From NCBI RefSeq assembly GCF_900157385.1, contig NZ_LT717700.1:1178216-1242215 (forward strand): a stretch of DNA of 64,000 nucleotides, given 5' to 3'. This document shows, piece after piece, positions 55,035-64,000 of the stretch. This DNA is from Mycobacterium terramassiliense (GTDB lineage Bacteria; Actinomycetota; Actinomycetes; Mycobacteriales; Mycobacteriaceae). The notes beneath the pieces are model-generated. The model did not search any database and was not told where the DNA came from. It saw only the letters and a program-made list of their open reading frames with translations. The position numbers and the translations under genes are program-made. Each line of letters begins with the position of its first letter. The stretch's first letter is position 1.

Positions 55035-56129
55035 GCGACCGCAACCGCCGGTGGCTGAATCCCGGCCAATCCGCTCAGACCGGCCAACCCGGCAAAGCCT
55101 CCAAGCCCGACGCCTGCGCTGGTCGAGGCGAGCGCGAGCGGTACCAGTGTCTGCAGTTGCGGGAAGGTGGACAAAACTTCGCCGACGTGGGTGGTCTCGT
55201 CGGCGATGAGCGCCGGGATGTCGGCTTGCCCCTGCTCCAGCGCCAGCGATGGATTCTGTGGGAACTCAAGCGCGTCGCGCCACAGGGTCTGCGGAACCTC
55301 GAGGAATCGGTTTATCCACCAGCTCAATTGCGTTGGGTCGCCGGCGTCGTTGTCGACGATGTCTTGCAGACCGTTGTCGCTACTGTCGGAGCTGGCGGCA
55401 GAATTCATGATTTGCGGGGCGGCCGTTGTCTGTGGCGCCGAGGCCACGGCGGTAGTGGAGGCCGCCTGGTAGGCGGTCATCGTGGTGGCCGCCTGGATCC
55501 ACATTCGCGCGTAGTCGGCCTCGTTGAGCGCGATCGGGATGGTGTTGATCCCAAAGAAGTTTGTCGCGAGCAATACCCCATGGATCGCGTGATTGGCGGC
55601 GAGCTCCAGCAAGGTCGGCATCGCCGCCAATGCCGCGGCATATGCGGTCGCGGCGGTTTCGTGCTGGGCAGCCACCGCCGCGCTGTTGGCGCTGGCCTGC
55701 ATCAGCCACGCCAGGTAGGGCACATGCGCCGCCACGTACCTGTCGGCGCTCGGCCCCTCCCATGCGCTGGCCTGCACTCCCGCCAAGATGGCACTTAGCT
55801 CGTCAGCGACCGACGCGTATGCCTCGCTCAATGAAGTCCACGACCCCGAGGCCGCTAACAGGCCGCCGGGCCCGGGACCGCTGCTCAGCAGCGCGGAATG
55901 GACCTCGGGCGGTGACGCCATCCAAACCGGTGCGGTCATCCTCGGCCGTCCCCGGCCGAACCCAACGAGGCGGCCCCGGCGACCCCTCCAGGGGGGCTAA
56001 CCCATCGCGCCATGCCAAATACTCCTCGCGGGGGTGAAATCTTCGACCGCCTCGGCTGTTAGACGGCGCACGTGCACTCGACTAGTAGTCGGCGGGGAGG
56101 TCGGGAAAGTTCCCGCCGGGGGCCAACTC

Positions 56130-56228
56130 ATGGGAAATTCGGACGATACGGTTGAAACTCAGTCAGCCATACTGGGTTGCTTGCAACCGGCACGACGCTT
56201 GGGGAGGTGGCCATCGACCCGTCGTTAG
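56130..56228 (+). CDS. Possible 32-residue leader peptide before the dioxygenase gene
   Basis: ATG 56130 opens MGNSDDTVETQSAILGCLQP..., ends at TAG 56226-56228 and overlaps the start of the next gene in another frame. No strong ribosome site. It could be a coupling ORF or chance. Confidence 0.2.
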   Translation: MGNSDDTVETQSAILGCLQPARRLGRWPSTRR

Positions 56229-57388
56229 CGTGGTTGCTTCAACCCCTGACCGTGGAGATGTTCCTCGACGAGATCTGGGCGGCGACGCACTACCACGTCA
56301 AACGTCAATCCGCCTGCTATTTCGATGACCTCCTCCCGGGGGATGAGGCTGTTGACGACCTTCTGCAGCGCTTCCGTCGAGACGCATCGGCGGTGCGCCT
56401 GATGCGGGGCAAAGACAGGAAGGGAGCCGAGAGCTTCCGACTCGCCGACGGCGGCCTCGATATTGACCTGATCCGCAACGACTTTGACGACGGTTACACG
56501 ATCGTTTTGGACGGCGTCGAGCGCCGACTGCCCGCGGTCGCATCGTTGGCCCGCTCCATCGAGGTTGAGCTGAGCTTCCCGACCCAGGTGAACGCCTACA
56601 TCACGCCGCCGGGATCCCAGGGGCTGGTCCCCCATTACGACGACCACGACGTGGTGGTCCTGCAGATTCAGGGATCCAAGATCTGGCACTTGTACGACAC
56701 GGACGTACCGGCCCATGAGCTTCGACGCGACAACAAGACCGTCGCTGTCGCCGACCTCCCGCCGTCGGCAGACTTTTGCCTGGAAGTCGGCGACGTGCTG
56801 TACCTGCCCCGCGGGACCGTCCATGAGGCCGAAACGAACTCAGCGGGATCCGTCCATCTCACCGTCGGAATTCACGCACCCACGGTACTTACGCTCGCAA
56901 TTGGGGCGCTGCATTCGCTGAGCTTCCGCGATGACCGCCTGAGCGTCCGCCTGCCGCCCCGGCACCTCGATGACCCGAATGCACAAGAGGCGCTGGGGAT
57001 CCTCCTGCGTGACGCCGCGGCAGCCCTGGAGGATTCCAGCGCCACCGCCGGGGGACTGGACGCACTGGCCGACGTTTTGGTCCGTCGTGGCCAATGTCCA
57101 CCGATCGGACCGGTAGCCAACGCCCGCGGTATTGACGAACAAACGCTGGTGCGGAAACACCAGCCCCTTTATTCGCGGGTGAAAACCGCGACCGATGGGG
57201 TTGCCCTGGAATTCGCGAGCCTCACGATAAACGCCTGCCCCGACCACCAAGCCGCGATGCTATTCCTGTCGAGGAGCACCGCGCCGTTTCGGATTCGGGA
57301 TCTGCCTGGGCTGCGCCCCGAGCAGCAAATTGAGCTGGCCAGATCGCTGATCGTGAGCGGATTTCTCGTCCGCGTTTTCGACGACTGA
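56177..57388 (+). CDS. JmjC/cupin-4 type Fe(II)/2-oxoglutarate oxygenase
   Basis: 403 residues if TTG 56177 is the start; GTG 56210 is possible, but GGGGAG lies too close. Fe-ligand motif QGLVPHYDDHDVVVLQIQGSKIWHLYD (His-x-Asp) and the second His in VLYLPRGTVHEAETNSAGSVHLTVGIHAP. The C-terminal part (STAPFRIRDLPGLRPEQQIELARSLIVSGFLVRVF) looks like a winged helix, as in ribosomal oxygenases (RoxA/NO66 type), which hydroxylate ribosomal proteins. Twenty bp before a sulfotransferase-like gene. Not at this place in H37Rv. Confidence 0.82.
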   Translation: MLATGTTLGEVAIDPSLAWLLQPLTVEMFLDEIWAATHYHVKRQSACYFDDLLPGDEAVDDLLQRFRRDASAVRLMRGKDRKGAESFRLADGGLDIDLIRNDFDDGYTIVLDGVERRLPAVASLARSIEVELSFPTQVNAYITPPGSQGLVPHYDDHDVVVLQIQGSKIWHLYDTDVPAHELRRDNKTVAVADLPPSADFCLEVGDVLYLPRGTVHEAETNSAGSVHLTVGIHAPTVLTLAIGALHSLSFRDDRLSVRLPPRHLDDPNAQEALGILLRDAAAALEDSSATAGGLDALADVLVRRGQCPPIGPVANARGIDEQTLVRKHQPLYSRVKTATDGVALEFASLTINACPDHQAAMLFLSRSTAPFRIRDLPGLRPEQQIELARSLIVSGFLVRVFDD

Positions 57389-57408
57389 TCCAACACGCTG
57401 GCCTCCCA

Positions 57409-58356
57409 ATGGAACTCACCGATCTTGCGCGCTGGACGCCGGTCCGGCTCGACTTTTCCGGGTCCGTGCCCGCGGTCTACTGGGCGGATCTTTCGGCGGA
57501 GCGCTTCGCCGAACCGTTCTTCGACCAGACCGTCGCCCGCTGGGCATCAAAGCCGGACGCCCGACCGCTCGTGAAGACCGGGCTCCAGGCGTTGGTCGCC
57601 CTCGATCGCGGACCATCACTCGAGCCCTCGGGCACGATTTTTCACCTGTCGCGGTGCGGGTCCACGCTCGTGTCGCGGCTGCTCGGCACGCTCCCCGGCG
57701 TCGTCGTCCTCGCCGAGCCCAGCCCGCTGAACGCGCTACTCGGGCTGGATTCACGTCGCGTCGACGAGACCACACTTGTCACCCTGGTGCGACTGGTGGT
57801 GCGCGCGCTCGGCCGGTGCCGGCACGGCGACGAAAGGCGGCTGATCGTCAAGTGCACGAGCTGGAACGTCCGGCGTCGGGGGGTCCTGGCGGCAGCCTTC
57901 CCCGACACACCCTGGATCTGGGTGCAGCGGGATCCGGCGCAAGTATTGGCCTCGCTGCTCGCCAAGCCTCCGGGCTGGCTCGGCCTCCAAGCCGAGCCTC
58001 ACAGCGCCGCGCGGCGTTTCGGCCTCGATCCGACCGCGATACCGACCATGGCGCGTCCCGAATTCGCGGCCCGCGCGCTCGGCGCAATGCTCGAAGCGGC
58101 CGCGACCGATCCGGCTCGTCGCCTCTGCATAGACCATGCCGACCTGCCCAATGCGGTTTGGGAGCGGGTGCTCCCGCATCTCGGGCTCGCCGCCGATCCA
58201 GTGGCGGTTGAGCGAATGATCGAAGAGTCTCGGTTTTATTCGAAAGATCCTGCACGCCTGGTGTTTACGACCGATCAGCACCCCCCGATGACCGACGCGA
58301 TACATGAGGCGGCCCAGCGTTTTGCCGAGCCCGGGTATCGTGCGCTCAGGTTTTGA
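57409..58356 (+). CDS. Sulfotransferase-like P-loop protein
   Basis: 315 residues from ATG 57409. Near residue 80 it has [34 protein letters not shown], a P-loop of the PAPS-binding kind (S-R-x-G-S-T). Next comes [42 protein letters not shown], resembling the 3'-phosphate-binding region. It could transfer sulfate to a small molecule or protein, or be a P-loop kinase. It follows the oxygenase at 20 bp spacing, so it is probably cotranscribed. Its end overlaps the convergent methyltransferase by 11 bp. Confidence 0.75.
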   Translation: MELTDLARWTPVRLDFSGSVPAVYWADLSAERFAEPFFDQTVARWASKPDARPLVKTGLQALVALDRGPSLEPSGTIFHLSRCGSTLVSRLLGTLPGVVVLAEPSPLNALLGLDSRRVDETTLVTLVRLVVRALGRCRHGDERRLIVKCTSWNVRRRGVLAAAFPDTPWIWVQRDPAQVLASLLAKPPGWLGLQAEPHSAARRFGLDPTAIPTMARPEFAARALGAMLEAAATDPARRLCIDHADLPNAVWERVLPHLGLAADPVAVERMIEESRFYSKDPARLVFTTDQHPPMTDAIHEAAQRFAEPGYRALRF

Positions 58357-59251
58357 CCGCGCTGACCAGCGTGTTGCGGGCGATCATCGGCCCCGCCTCG
58401 GTGTCCGGACCGGGCACCGGCCGGCCGACCTGCCGGAGGTAATCGGCCAGCGGAGTGCCCACGGCGGTCCAGCCGCGCTGCCCGAACCACTCGGTGGCCG
58501 GCGCGTGGCGCTCGTTGTAGACCAACCGAAAGAACAGGCGCTGGTCGCCCTCGGCGGCGGCCGCGCGTTCCTCCTCGACCGCGGCCTCGAACTCGTCCGG
58601 CTCCAGGGGGGCGCCGTCTTCGATCGCGACGTGGCTACCGTGCCCGGCCAGGCCATCGATGCCGGTGAACAGCTGCTCCTGGGCGGCGGCCGGCAAATAG
58701 ATCAGCAGGCCCTCGGCGATCCAGGCGGACGGCCTGGCCGGGTCAAAGCCATTGTCGCGCAGGGCTTGTGGCCAGTCCTCCCGGAGGTCGACGGCGATCT
58801 CGCGGCGCTCGGCACGCGGTTGGGCGCCGTGGCCGGCCAGCACCTCGCGCTTGAATTCCAGGACCTGCGGGCGGTCCAGTTCGAAGATCGTGGTCCCCGC
58901 CGGCCAGTCCAGCCGGTAGGCGCGCGAGTCCAGACCCGCCGCCAGGATGACCACCTGCCGTACGCCCGCGTCGGCGGCCCGGCGAAAGTATTCGTCGAAG
59001 TACCGGGTGCGGGCGCCCTGGAAGTTGACGAAGTGCTCGCCGAAATCAGGGCTCTTCAGCGGATGGTCGGGGTCCTTGCCGTCGAGGACGTCGGCCGAAT
59101 GACCGCCGACGGCGCGGCAGAACAGCTCCGCATACTCATCGACGGCCAGCGGGTCGGGCTTCTGCGCCTCCAGCGCTCGTGCGGTGGCCACGAACAGCGC
59201 GGTCGAACCGACACTCGTTGTGATGTCCCAAGTATCACCTTCACTACGCAC
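58346..59251 (-). CDS. SAM-dependent O-methyltransferase-like protein (Rv0281-like, UPF0677)
   Basis: 301 residues (302 in Rv0281) from GTG 59251. Pattern of the mycobacterial LCMT/UPF0677 family: [102 protein letters not shown]. In H37Rv it sits between PPE3 and eccA3; here it lies beyond PPE3 and the oxygenase pair. Divergent from znuA with a Zur box between, so probably zinc-responsive. Confidence 0.92.
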   Translation of the reverse strand: MRSEGDTWDITTSVGSTALFVATARALEAQKPDPLAVDEYAELFCRAVGGHSADVLDGKDPDHPLKSPDFGEHFVNFQGARTRYFDEYFRRAADAGVRQVVILAAGLDSRAYRLDWPAGTTIFELDRPQVLEFKREVLAGHGAQPRAERREIAVDLREDWPQALRDNGFDPARPSAWIAEGLLIYLPAAAQEQLFTGIDGLAGHGSHVAIEDGAPLEPDEFEAAVEEERAAAAEGDQRLFFRLVYNERHAPATEWFGQRGWTAVGTPLADYLRQVGRPVPGPDTEAGPMIARNTLVSAVKT

Positions 59252-59304
59252 CCAACCGACATTACGCGGCCAACAAATCCGCCCAGCCCCTCGCGAAGCC
59301 ATAA

Positions 59305-59324
59305 TGAAAACGGTTATCGTTTCC
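59305..59324. promoter_or_regulatory. Zur-box-like operator before znuA
   Basis: TGAAAACGGTTATCGTTTCC is an imperfect palindrome (about 14 of 19 core positions symmetric). It begins with the TGAAAA of the other two boxes and ends 2 bases before the GTG of znuA, in the znuA-Rv0281 gap. Confidence 0.7.
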
Positions 59325-59326
59325 CC

Positions 59327-60295
59327 GTGAGTGTCTTTCCGCTCCCGCCTCTCCGCCCATGGGTCGCCGCCGCCGCGCTGACACTCGCCGTGGCGGGCTG
59401 TTCGACCAACCAAGCAGAACCCTCTTCGCCGTCCGGGGCTAGCACGCCCGCAACCATTCGCGGCGCCGCCGGGCCGTCCTGCCCGACTGCCCCGGTCGCT
59501 GTAGTGGTCAGCGTGGATCAGTGGGGAGATATCGTCTCGGAGCTGGCCGGCGCATGCGGGATGGTCAAAACGGTGCTCGCCAGCTCATCTGTGGACCCGC
59601 ACGACTACGAACCGTCGCCGGCGGATGCCGAATCCTTCACGGGCGCCAAACTCGTCGTCGTCAATGGCGACGGGTACGACTCGTGGGCCTCCAGGCTGGC
59701 CGCCAGCTCCGCGCCCGGCGCACACGTCGTGAGTGCCGCTGAAGTCACGAGGACTCCGGATGGCGCCAACCCGCATTTGTGGTATCTGCCTTCGGCGGTG
59801 ACCGCCGTCGCCGATGCCGTGAGCGCCGAGTTGCGCAAGATCGACCCGCAAGCCAGTGACTACTTCAACCAGCGCCGCTCGGAATTTATCGCGGCGATTG
59901 CGCCCTACACCGGCCTGATCGGCAAGATCAAGGCCGCCGCGGCGGGCAAGTCGTACGCGGCCACCGAGACGATCTTCGATTACCAAGCGCAGGCCCTGGG
60001 CCTCGTCGACAAGACCCCGGAGGGTTACCGGCGCGCGTCGGCCAACGATACGGATCCGTCACCGGCAGACATCGACGCATTTCGCACCGCGCTGGCCGGG
60101 CGACGCGTCGACGTCCTGATCTACAACACCCAGACAGAAGGGTCGATCCCGCAGCAGATCCGTTCGACTGCCGATCAAGCCGGGGTACCCGTCGTCAACG
60201 TCACCGAGACCGTGCCGCCCGGGCAAACGTCCTTTGAGAGCTGGCAATATGCCCAGCTGGTCGCGCTGGGAAAGGCGCTCGGTGTCTCGATCTGA
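59327..60295 (+). CDS. znuA: Zinc ABC transporter, substrate-binding lipoprotein
   Basis: 322 residues from GTG 59327. Lipobox [11 protein letters not shown], so membrane-anchored on the outer face. Metal-binding segments [18 protein letters not shown] and [19 protein letters not shown] with His ligands; helical linker in the middle; no His-rich loop. The start lies 2 bases after a Zur box with no ribosome site, indicating a leaderless mRNA repressed when zinc is ample. Related to the Rv2059 type. Confidence 0.92.
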   Translation: MSVFPLPPLRPWVAAAALTLAVAGCSTNQAEPSSPSGASTPATIRGAAGPSCPTAPVAVVVSVDQWGDIVSELAGACGMVKTVLASSSVDPHDYEPSPADAESFTGAKLVVVNGDGYDSWASRLAASSAPGAHVVSAAEVTRTPDGANPHLWYLPSAVTAVADAVSAELRKIDPQASDYFNQRRSEFIAAIAPYTGLIGKIKAAAAGKSYAATETIFDYQAQALGLVDKTPEGYRRASANDTDPSPADIDAFRTALAGRRVDVLIYNTQTEGSIPQQIRSTADQAGVPVVNVTETVPPGQTSFESWQYAQLVALGKALGVSI

Positions 60296-61070
60296 GCCCC
60301 TCGCGACTACCACCGCGCTCGCATTCACCGACGTCAGCGCGGTACGCGGCGGACGGGTTATCTGGTCGCACGCCACCTTTGACGTGCCCACCGGCGGCCT
60401 CGTCGCCGTCATCGGGCCCAACGGGTCCGGCAAAACCACCCTGCTCCATGTGGTCCTCGGGCTGATTTCGCCCGCGAGCGGTCACCTCGAGGTATTTGGC
60501 CGCCGCCCCGGCCAGGCCAACGACTGCGTCGGCTACGTGCCGCAACACTATGCCGACGGCTCGGGGGAGGCCGTGCGCGCCGCCGATGTTGTGCTGCTCG
60601 GGCTCACCGGGCGCCGGTGGGCTTTTGCGCGCAGCACCGCAGCGCAACGCCGCCAGGTCGATTGGGCACTGGCCGCCGTCGAAGCCACCGGCATCGCGGA
60701 TCGGCGGCTGTCGACGCTTTCCGGGGGGCAGCGCCAGCGCATCGCGATCGCCGCCGCTCTGGTGGCACGCCCCCACATGCTGATCCTCGACGAACCCCTG
60801 GCGTCACTGGATCTCCGCAGCCAACGTGACATCGTCGCACTGCTGGCCCGGCTGCACGCCGAGTTGGGCGTGACGATCCTGGTGGTTTCTCATGACCTCA
60901 ACCCGCTGCTGCCCATCCTCGACAGCGCGATCTATCTCCTCGACGGGCACCCCCACTACGCACCCATCGACGATGTGGTGGACGATGCGCTGCTCACCCG
61001 GCTATACGGCATCCCGATCCACGTCGCGCACACGCCGCAAGGGGACCGCTACATGAGGAGCGCACTGTGA
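60282..61070 (+). CDS. znuC: Zinc ABC transporter, ATP-binding protein
   Basis: 262 residues from GTG 60282, overlapping znuA by 14 bp. Walker A VIGPNGSGKTTLLHVVLG, signature STLSGGQRQRIAIAAAL, Walker B MLILDEPLASLDLRSQ and H-loop VVSHDLNPLLP. Energises zinc uptake. Confidence 0.94.
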   Translation: MSRSEPLATTTALAFTDVSAVRGGRVIWSHATFDVPTGGLVAVIGPNGSGKTTLLHVVLGLISPASGHLEVFGRRPGQANDCVGYVPQHYADGSGEAVRAADVVLLGLTGRRWAFARSTAAQRRQVDWALAAVEATGIADRRLSTLSGGQRQRIAIAAALVARPHMLILDEPLASLDLRSQRDIVALLARLHAELGVTILVVSHDLNPLLPILDSAIYLLDGHPHYAPIDDVVDDALLTRLYGIPIHVAHTPQGDRYMRSAL

Positions 61071-61996
61071 CCTCACACACCATAGCGCTTGGCTACCAAC
61101 ATAATTGGTGGCCGATTCTGACATCGGCGTTCATGGGCAACGCTCTGATCGGCGGCACCATCGTCGCCCTGGCCGCGGGGCTGATCGGATACTTTGTCGT
61201 CGTGCGACGCACCGCCTTCGCGGCCCACGCGCTGGCGCACATCGGATTTCCCGGCGCCACCGGCGCGGTCCTACTGGGCGTGCCGGTCGGCGTCGGGCTC
61301 GCGGTGTTCTGTGTCGGCGGGGCACTGGTCATCGGCGTGCTGGGCAAACGTGCCTCCGATCGCGAGGTGGTCACGGGGACAGTCCTGGCCATGGCGACCG
61401 GTGTAGGCCTGTTCTTCAGCTCGTTGGCCACCAAAAGCTCCAGCACGGTCACCAACGTGTTGTTCGGCAACCTGCTGGCCATCTCGCACGATCAATTGGT
61501 GAGCTTCGCGGCCCTGCTCGTGGTGCTGGGCCTCAGCGTCGCCATCATCTACCGACCGCTGCTGTTCAGTTCGGTAAACGCCCTCGTCGCCGAGGCGAAA
61601 GGCGTGCCCGTGCGCGCGCTGTCGATGGTGTTCATGGCGCTGCTGGGCGTCACCGTGACCATGGCCGTGCAAGCCGTCGGCACGCTGCTGTTGTTCGCGC
61701 TGGTCGTCACTCCCGCTGCTACCGCGATCCTGCTGACCCCCCGCCCGGTGGTGGCCATGTGCGCCTCGGCGGCCATCAGCTTGAGCGCGGTGTGGCTCGG
61801 GCTCGGCGCGTCAGCGATGTTCAACCTGCCGCCAAGTTTCCCCATCGTCACGATCGCCTGCGCCGTCTGGTTAACCGTCTGGGCGGGCGACCGCCGCCGA
61901 CGGTCTTCCGGCCGAGGAGTGGGTGAATCGGGCAGCGTCCCACCCGCAGTGACCGAGGCAACGACAAGGCCGAGCTCCGCGACCTCCGGCATTTGA
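61067..61996 (+). CDS. znuB: Zinc ABC transporter, permease
   Basis: 309 residues, GTG 61067 overlapping znuC stop (GTGA), GAGGAG upstream. ABC-3 family with seven to nine hydrophobic segments; typical FVVVRRTAFAAHALAHIGFPGATGAVLLG and FMALLGVTVTMAVQAVGTLLLFALVVTPAATA. C-terminus hydrophilic. Confidence 0.94.
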   Translation: MTSHTIALGYQHNWWPILTSAFMGNALIGGTIVALAAGLIGYFVVVRRTAFAAHALAHIGFPGATGAVLLGVPVGVGLAVFCVGGALVIGVLGKRASDREVVTGTVLAMATGVGLFFSSLATKSSSTVTNVLFGNLLAISHDQLVSFAALLVVLGLSVAIIYRPLLFSSVNALVAEAKGVPVRALSMVFMALLGVTVTMAVQAVGTLLLFALVVTPAATAILLTPRPVVAMCASAAISLSAVWLGLGASAMFNLPPSFPIVTIACAVWLTVWAGDRRRRSSGRGVGESGSVPPAVTEATTRPSSATSGI

Positions 61997-62033
61997 CGGC
62001 CATCCGGCGCGCCGAAAGGAGTTGTGTTTTCCG

Positions 62034-62516
62034 GTGTCTTCGCCTTCTGAACGCCCGCGGCGACGCTCCACGGCCAAGCAGCGGGCCGTGTTGGAGGTCT
62101 TGCGGGAGCAGGAGAACTTCCGCAGCGCCCAGCAGCTTTATCTGGACGTTCGCCAGAAGCGGCAGCTGCGGATCGGTCTGACCAGCGTCTACCGCATCCT
62201 GCGCACGCTGGCCGACGACCGCGTCGCCGAAACGCAGCGCGCCGAGGACGGCGAGATCCTCTACCGCCTGCGAACCGGGACGGGTCACCGTCACTACCTG
62301 GTCTGTAGGACGTGCGGCGCGGCCGTGGGATTCACCCCCGTCGAGGTCGAAGAGCACACCCGCCTCCTGAGCCGCCAACACCACTACACCGACGTCACTC
62401 ACTACGTCGATCTCTACGGCATATGTCCGCTATGCCGGGCCGCCCCGGGATCCGAACGCTCAGCGGGTCGACCGCATCCCGCCGCGCTTCATTCAGACGA
62501 GCGTCGGACGCCGTAG
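62034..62516 (+). CDS. zur: Zinc uptake regulator Zur (Fur family)
   Basis: 160 residues. GTG 62034 is preferred; TTG 62022 sits directly on the AAAGGAG site. Winged helix [52 protein letters not shown]; regulatory metal site GHRHYLVC; structural zinc Cys pairs VCRTCG and GICPLC. Represses its targets at Zur boxes when zinc is bound. 37 bp after znuB, so probably autoregulated by the znuA box. Confidence 0.94.
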   Translation: MSSPSERPRRRSTAKQRAVLEVLREQENFRSAQQLYLDVRQKRQLRIGLTSVYRILRTLADDRVAETQRAEDGEILYRLRTGTGHRHYLVCRTCGAAVGFTPVEVEEHTRLLSRQHHYTDVTHYVDLYGICPLCRAAPGSERSAGRPHPAALHSDERRTP

Positions 62517-62755
62517 CGGCGCCGGAATTTCTCCACTTGCCCGGCGGTGTCGACGATGCGGCGCCCGCCGGTCCAGAACGGGTGTGAATCGGAGGTGACT
62601 TCGACGACGACCAGCGGGTACGTTTCCGTCCCGTGCGGCGTCCGCCACTCGATGGTGCGTGAGCTGGTGAGGGTCGATCGGGTCAAAAACATCGCACCGG
62701 TGGTGGCGTCTTGGAAGACGACAGGGTGGTAGTCGGGGTGGATGCCGGGCTTCAT
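62489..62755 (-). CDS. rpmE2: Cysteine-free ribosomal protein L31 paralog (type B)
   Basis: 88 residues, [37 protein letters not shown]..., ending [12 protein letters not shown]. It has no Cys, so it needs no zinc, in contrast to the C+ form. Made under zinc starvation to replace zinc-binding L31. ATG overlaps the mrf stop (ATGA), so one transcript under the 63964 Zur box. Its end overlaps zur by 28 bp convergently. Confidence 0.95.
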   Translation of the reverse strand: MKPGIHPDYHPVVFQDATTGAMFLTRSTLTSSRTIEWRTPHGTETYPLVVVEVTSDSHPFWTGGRRIVDTAGQVEKFRRRYGVRRSSE

Positions 62756-63951
62756 CAGCGGTCTCCGTCCTGGGTGTGCCTGGCGGGCGTGTCCTGAGCG
62801 GCTTCCGTCGGCGCGGCACAGGGGTCTTCGTGCCAGTCGCCGAAGGGGTCGTCGTAGTGCATCCAGTCCTGCGGGGACCGGTACTCCTCGTCGGTGAGCA
62901 GCGCGCCGTGCAGGCCGTCGAGAATGTCGGAAAGCTGGGCGCCGCAGAGCAGTACGGTCATCGCGGTGTGCCGATCGCCGTGCCTGTCGTCCCATCTCAG
63001 CTCGGCGAACGCGCGTCGTTCGGCGTCGACACCGCTCAGCTCGGCGGCGGTCAGGGCGGCGAGCCACTTGCCGGCGGAGCTCACCCGCAATCCGCCGCCG
63101 GCCGATTCCAACCACATCGCGTGCTCGGGTTGGCTGGCCAGCCAGAGCCGTCCCCGGGTTCGAATCACGCCGTCGAGCAGCAGGTCCACACAGGCGTGCA
63201 GACGCTGCGGATGAAAGGGGCGTCGGGAATTGAACTCCACCAACGTAATCGGGCCACGGGAATCCAGGGGTGGCTGTCCGGCCAGCAGGGGACCGTGCGG
63301 ATCATCGCTTCGGCCCCGCCGCGCGTCGGACGGCAGATTGTCCAACGTCTGCTCGATGTCGTCCGGGCCTACCTGGATGCGCGCGCGGGGTGACAGGCGG
63401 CGCAGCACGCCGGCCACGTGCGGGTCGGGTCGGTTGAGCACGACCACGTCGGCGAATTCGGCCTGACCGACCACCACCTGGGCCCGGGTGCGCCCGTCGT
63501 CGAGTTCGGCGTCGCCGAGCGCCTCGCCCAGCCATGCCGACGAATCGATGCAGGTCACCACGGCGGCGATCGACACGTCCGTCGCCGCCGGCCCGTCGAC
63601 GTACCCCGGCGCCACCCGGATCCGGACATGGTTGATGGCCAGGCAGATTGGTTCGGGTTCCAGCCACGGCGCCAGGTGCACCACGACGCGGTCGACGTCG
63701 TCGCGGCGGTGTAGCTGTCGCAGCAGCACTAGCAGGTCGTTGCGGATGGTGCACGACACGCACCCGTGCGCGAGCTCGATCCCAGCCTCGGCCGTCGTCA
63801 GCACCCGATGCTGCAACATTGCCGTCGTCCGGCGCACCACATGCCCGTCGAAACGATGCTCCACCACCAGCGTCCCGGGAGTGCGTAGCAGCGCCCCCAC
63901 GACCGGATCGGTGCCGGCCTGGCCGGCGACGAGGATGACGGGCGTCCGCAT
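62755..63951 (-). CDS. mrf: CobW-like protein resembling mycobacterial ribosome-remodelling factor Mrf (Rv0106-like)
   Basis: 398 residues, the length of Rv0106. COG0523-derived, but the P-loop is [13 protein letters not shown], without the GK(S/T), and the usual CxCC-like motif reads [11 protein letters not shown]. In M. smegmatis Mrf, encoded with C- ribosomal proteins, helps ribosome hibernation at low zinc. GGGGGAG precedes ATG 63951; a perfect Zur box is 12 bases further upstream. The C-terminal domain ([31 protein letters not shown]) is typical for CobW C-terminal parts. Assignment by similarity and context. Confidence 0.85.
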   Translation of the reverse strand: MRTPVILVAGQAGTDPVVGALLRTPGTLVVEHRFDGHVVRRTTAMLQHRVLTTAEAGIELAHGCVSCTIRNDLLVLLRQLHRRDDVDRVVVHLAPWLEPEPICLAINHVRIRVAPGYVDGPAATDVSIAAVVTCIDSSAWLGEALGDAELDDGRTRAQVVVGQAEFADVVVLNRPDPHVAGVLRRLSPRARIQVGPDDIEQTLDNLPSDARRGRSDDPHGPLLAGQPPLDSRGPITLVEFNSRRPFHPQRLHACVDLLLDGVIRTRGRLWLASQPEHAMWLESAGGGLRVSSAGKWLAALTAAELSGVDAERRAFAELRWDDRHGDRHTAMTVLLCGAQLSDILDGLHGALLTDEEYRSPQDWMHYDDPFGDWHEDPCAAPTEAAQDTPARHTQDGDR

Positions 63952-63963
63952 CGCTCCCCCTTT

Positions 63964-63978
63964 TGAAAATCATTTTCA
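63964..63978. promoter_or_regulatory. Zur box before mrf-rpmE2
   Basis: TGAAAATCATTTTCA, identical to the box at 54389-54403, with flanks TTT and TTAG. Lies 12 bases upstream of the mrf start. Confidence 0.88.
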
Positions 63979-64000
63979 TTAGCGCTCCCGGTACGGTACC

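Larger units (their letters stand above)
54385..55939 (-). pseudogene. ppe3: PPE3-like PPE protein, disrupted by frame change and inverted repeat
   Basis: From ATG 55939 the frame gives a full PPE domain ([34 protein letters not shown]..., [56 protein letters not shown]). At about 54880 it leaves the family and would stop at 54722. A second frame continues [17 protein letters not shown]... to the PPE-PPW end GGGPTIPMVPGTWEHD and TAA 54385-54387. The switch falls in a 65-bp-arm inverted repeat. Closely similar to PPE4. It may be broken, or an assembly fault. The end codons carry the Zur box. Confidence 0.8.

Noticed and set aside
56034..56176. Zur box or strong promoter before the JmjC-type gene
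   Set aside because: No TGAAAA...TTTTCA-like palindrome found; only short AT-rich strings.
56130..56228. Short ORF as precursor peptide of a modified-peptide pathway
   Set aside because: It overlaps the oxygenase start, lacks a ribosome site and shows no core-like Cys/Ser/Thr pattern; kept only as a low-confidence feature.
58304..59326. Long upstream part of the znuA frame
   Set aside because: It is antisense to the Rv0281-like gene; lipobox signal and operator position support GTG 59327.
1..64000. CRISPR arrays, rRNA genes, riboswitches, prophage genes
   Set aside because: None of their hallmarks were visible on either strand; only one tRNA was found.

Overview
The window is mycobacterial chromosome, about 68-70% GC by eye. 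Markers are PE, PPE and PE_PGRS genes, a complete ESX-3 type VII secretion locus, KasB-type mycolate synthase sequence and frequent GTG starts. The PE_PGRS tail at the left edge points to a slow-growing species. As I recall the M. tuberculosis H37Rv map, the backbone matches Rv0281-Rv0322 in reverse orientation, with extra blocks inserted and some genes missing. The exact species cannot be fixed by reading.

Left part (1-8.3 kb): end of a PE_PGRS gene, udgA (UDP-glucose dehydrogenase) with a repeat-extended 3' end, three tandem paralogs of a mycobacterial family I know as DUF7159 (ASKHA-like head, one membrane helix, Pro/Gly-rich tail), dcd, an exported M15-like protein and tRNA-Gly(CCC). From 8.4 to 20.9 kb lies an accessory stretch absent at this place in H37Rv: a PE gene, a UbiE-like methyltransferase, an MFS exporter, mtnA, a fourth DUF7159 paralog, a DUF732 protein, a PAP2-lipid kinase fusion, an HExxH protein, two tandem Gap/Sap-like membrane proteins and a GT-C glycosyltransferase. 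From 20.9 to 39.5 kb the H37Rv-like order returns: GH16 glucanase, MarR/PadR pair, quinone oxidoreductase, Rv0314c-Rv0307c-like genes with a fifth, truncated DUF7159 paralog, an IS30-family insertion and a kasB paralog, then bluB, sulfatase, tam and an alpha/beta hydrolase.

Right part (39.5-64 kb): the ESX-3 operon runs leftward from eccA3 to eccE3. Upstream are a frame-disrupted PPE3, a JmjC-type dioxygenase plus sulfotransferase-like pair, the Rv0281-type methyltransferase, a zinc ABC transporter (znuA, znuC, znuB), zur, a cysteine-free L31 paralog (rpmE2) and a CobW-like gene resembling the ribosome-remodelling factor Mrf. Three near-identical Zur-box-like palindromes (upstream of eccA3 inside the PPE3 stop region, in front of znuA, and in front of mrf) and one IdeR-like box tie this 24 kb together as a metal-starvation island: metal uptake, ESX-3 secretion and zinc-sparing ribosome remodelling side by side.

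Three sites show local duplication: two long inverted repeats, each inside the 3' part of a disrupted gene (DUF7159 paralog 5 and PPE3), and a 55/56-bp tandem repeat that extends udgA. The udgA unit shares a sequence with the site just downstream of the PadR-like gene.
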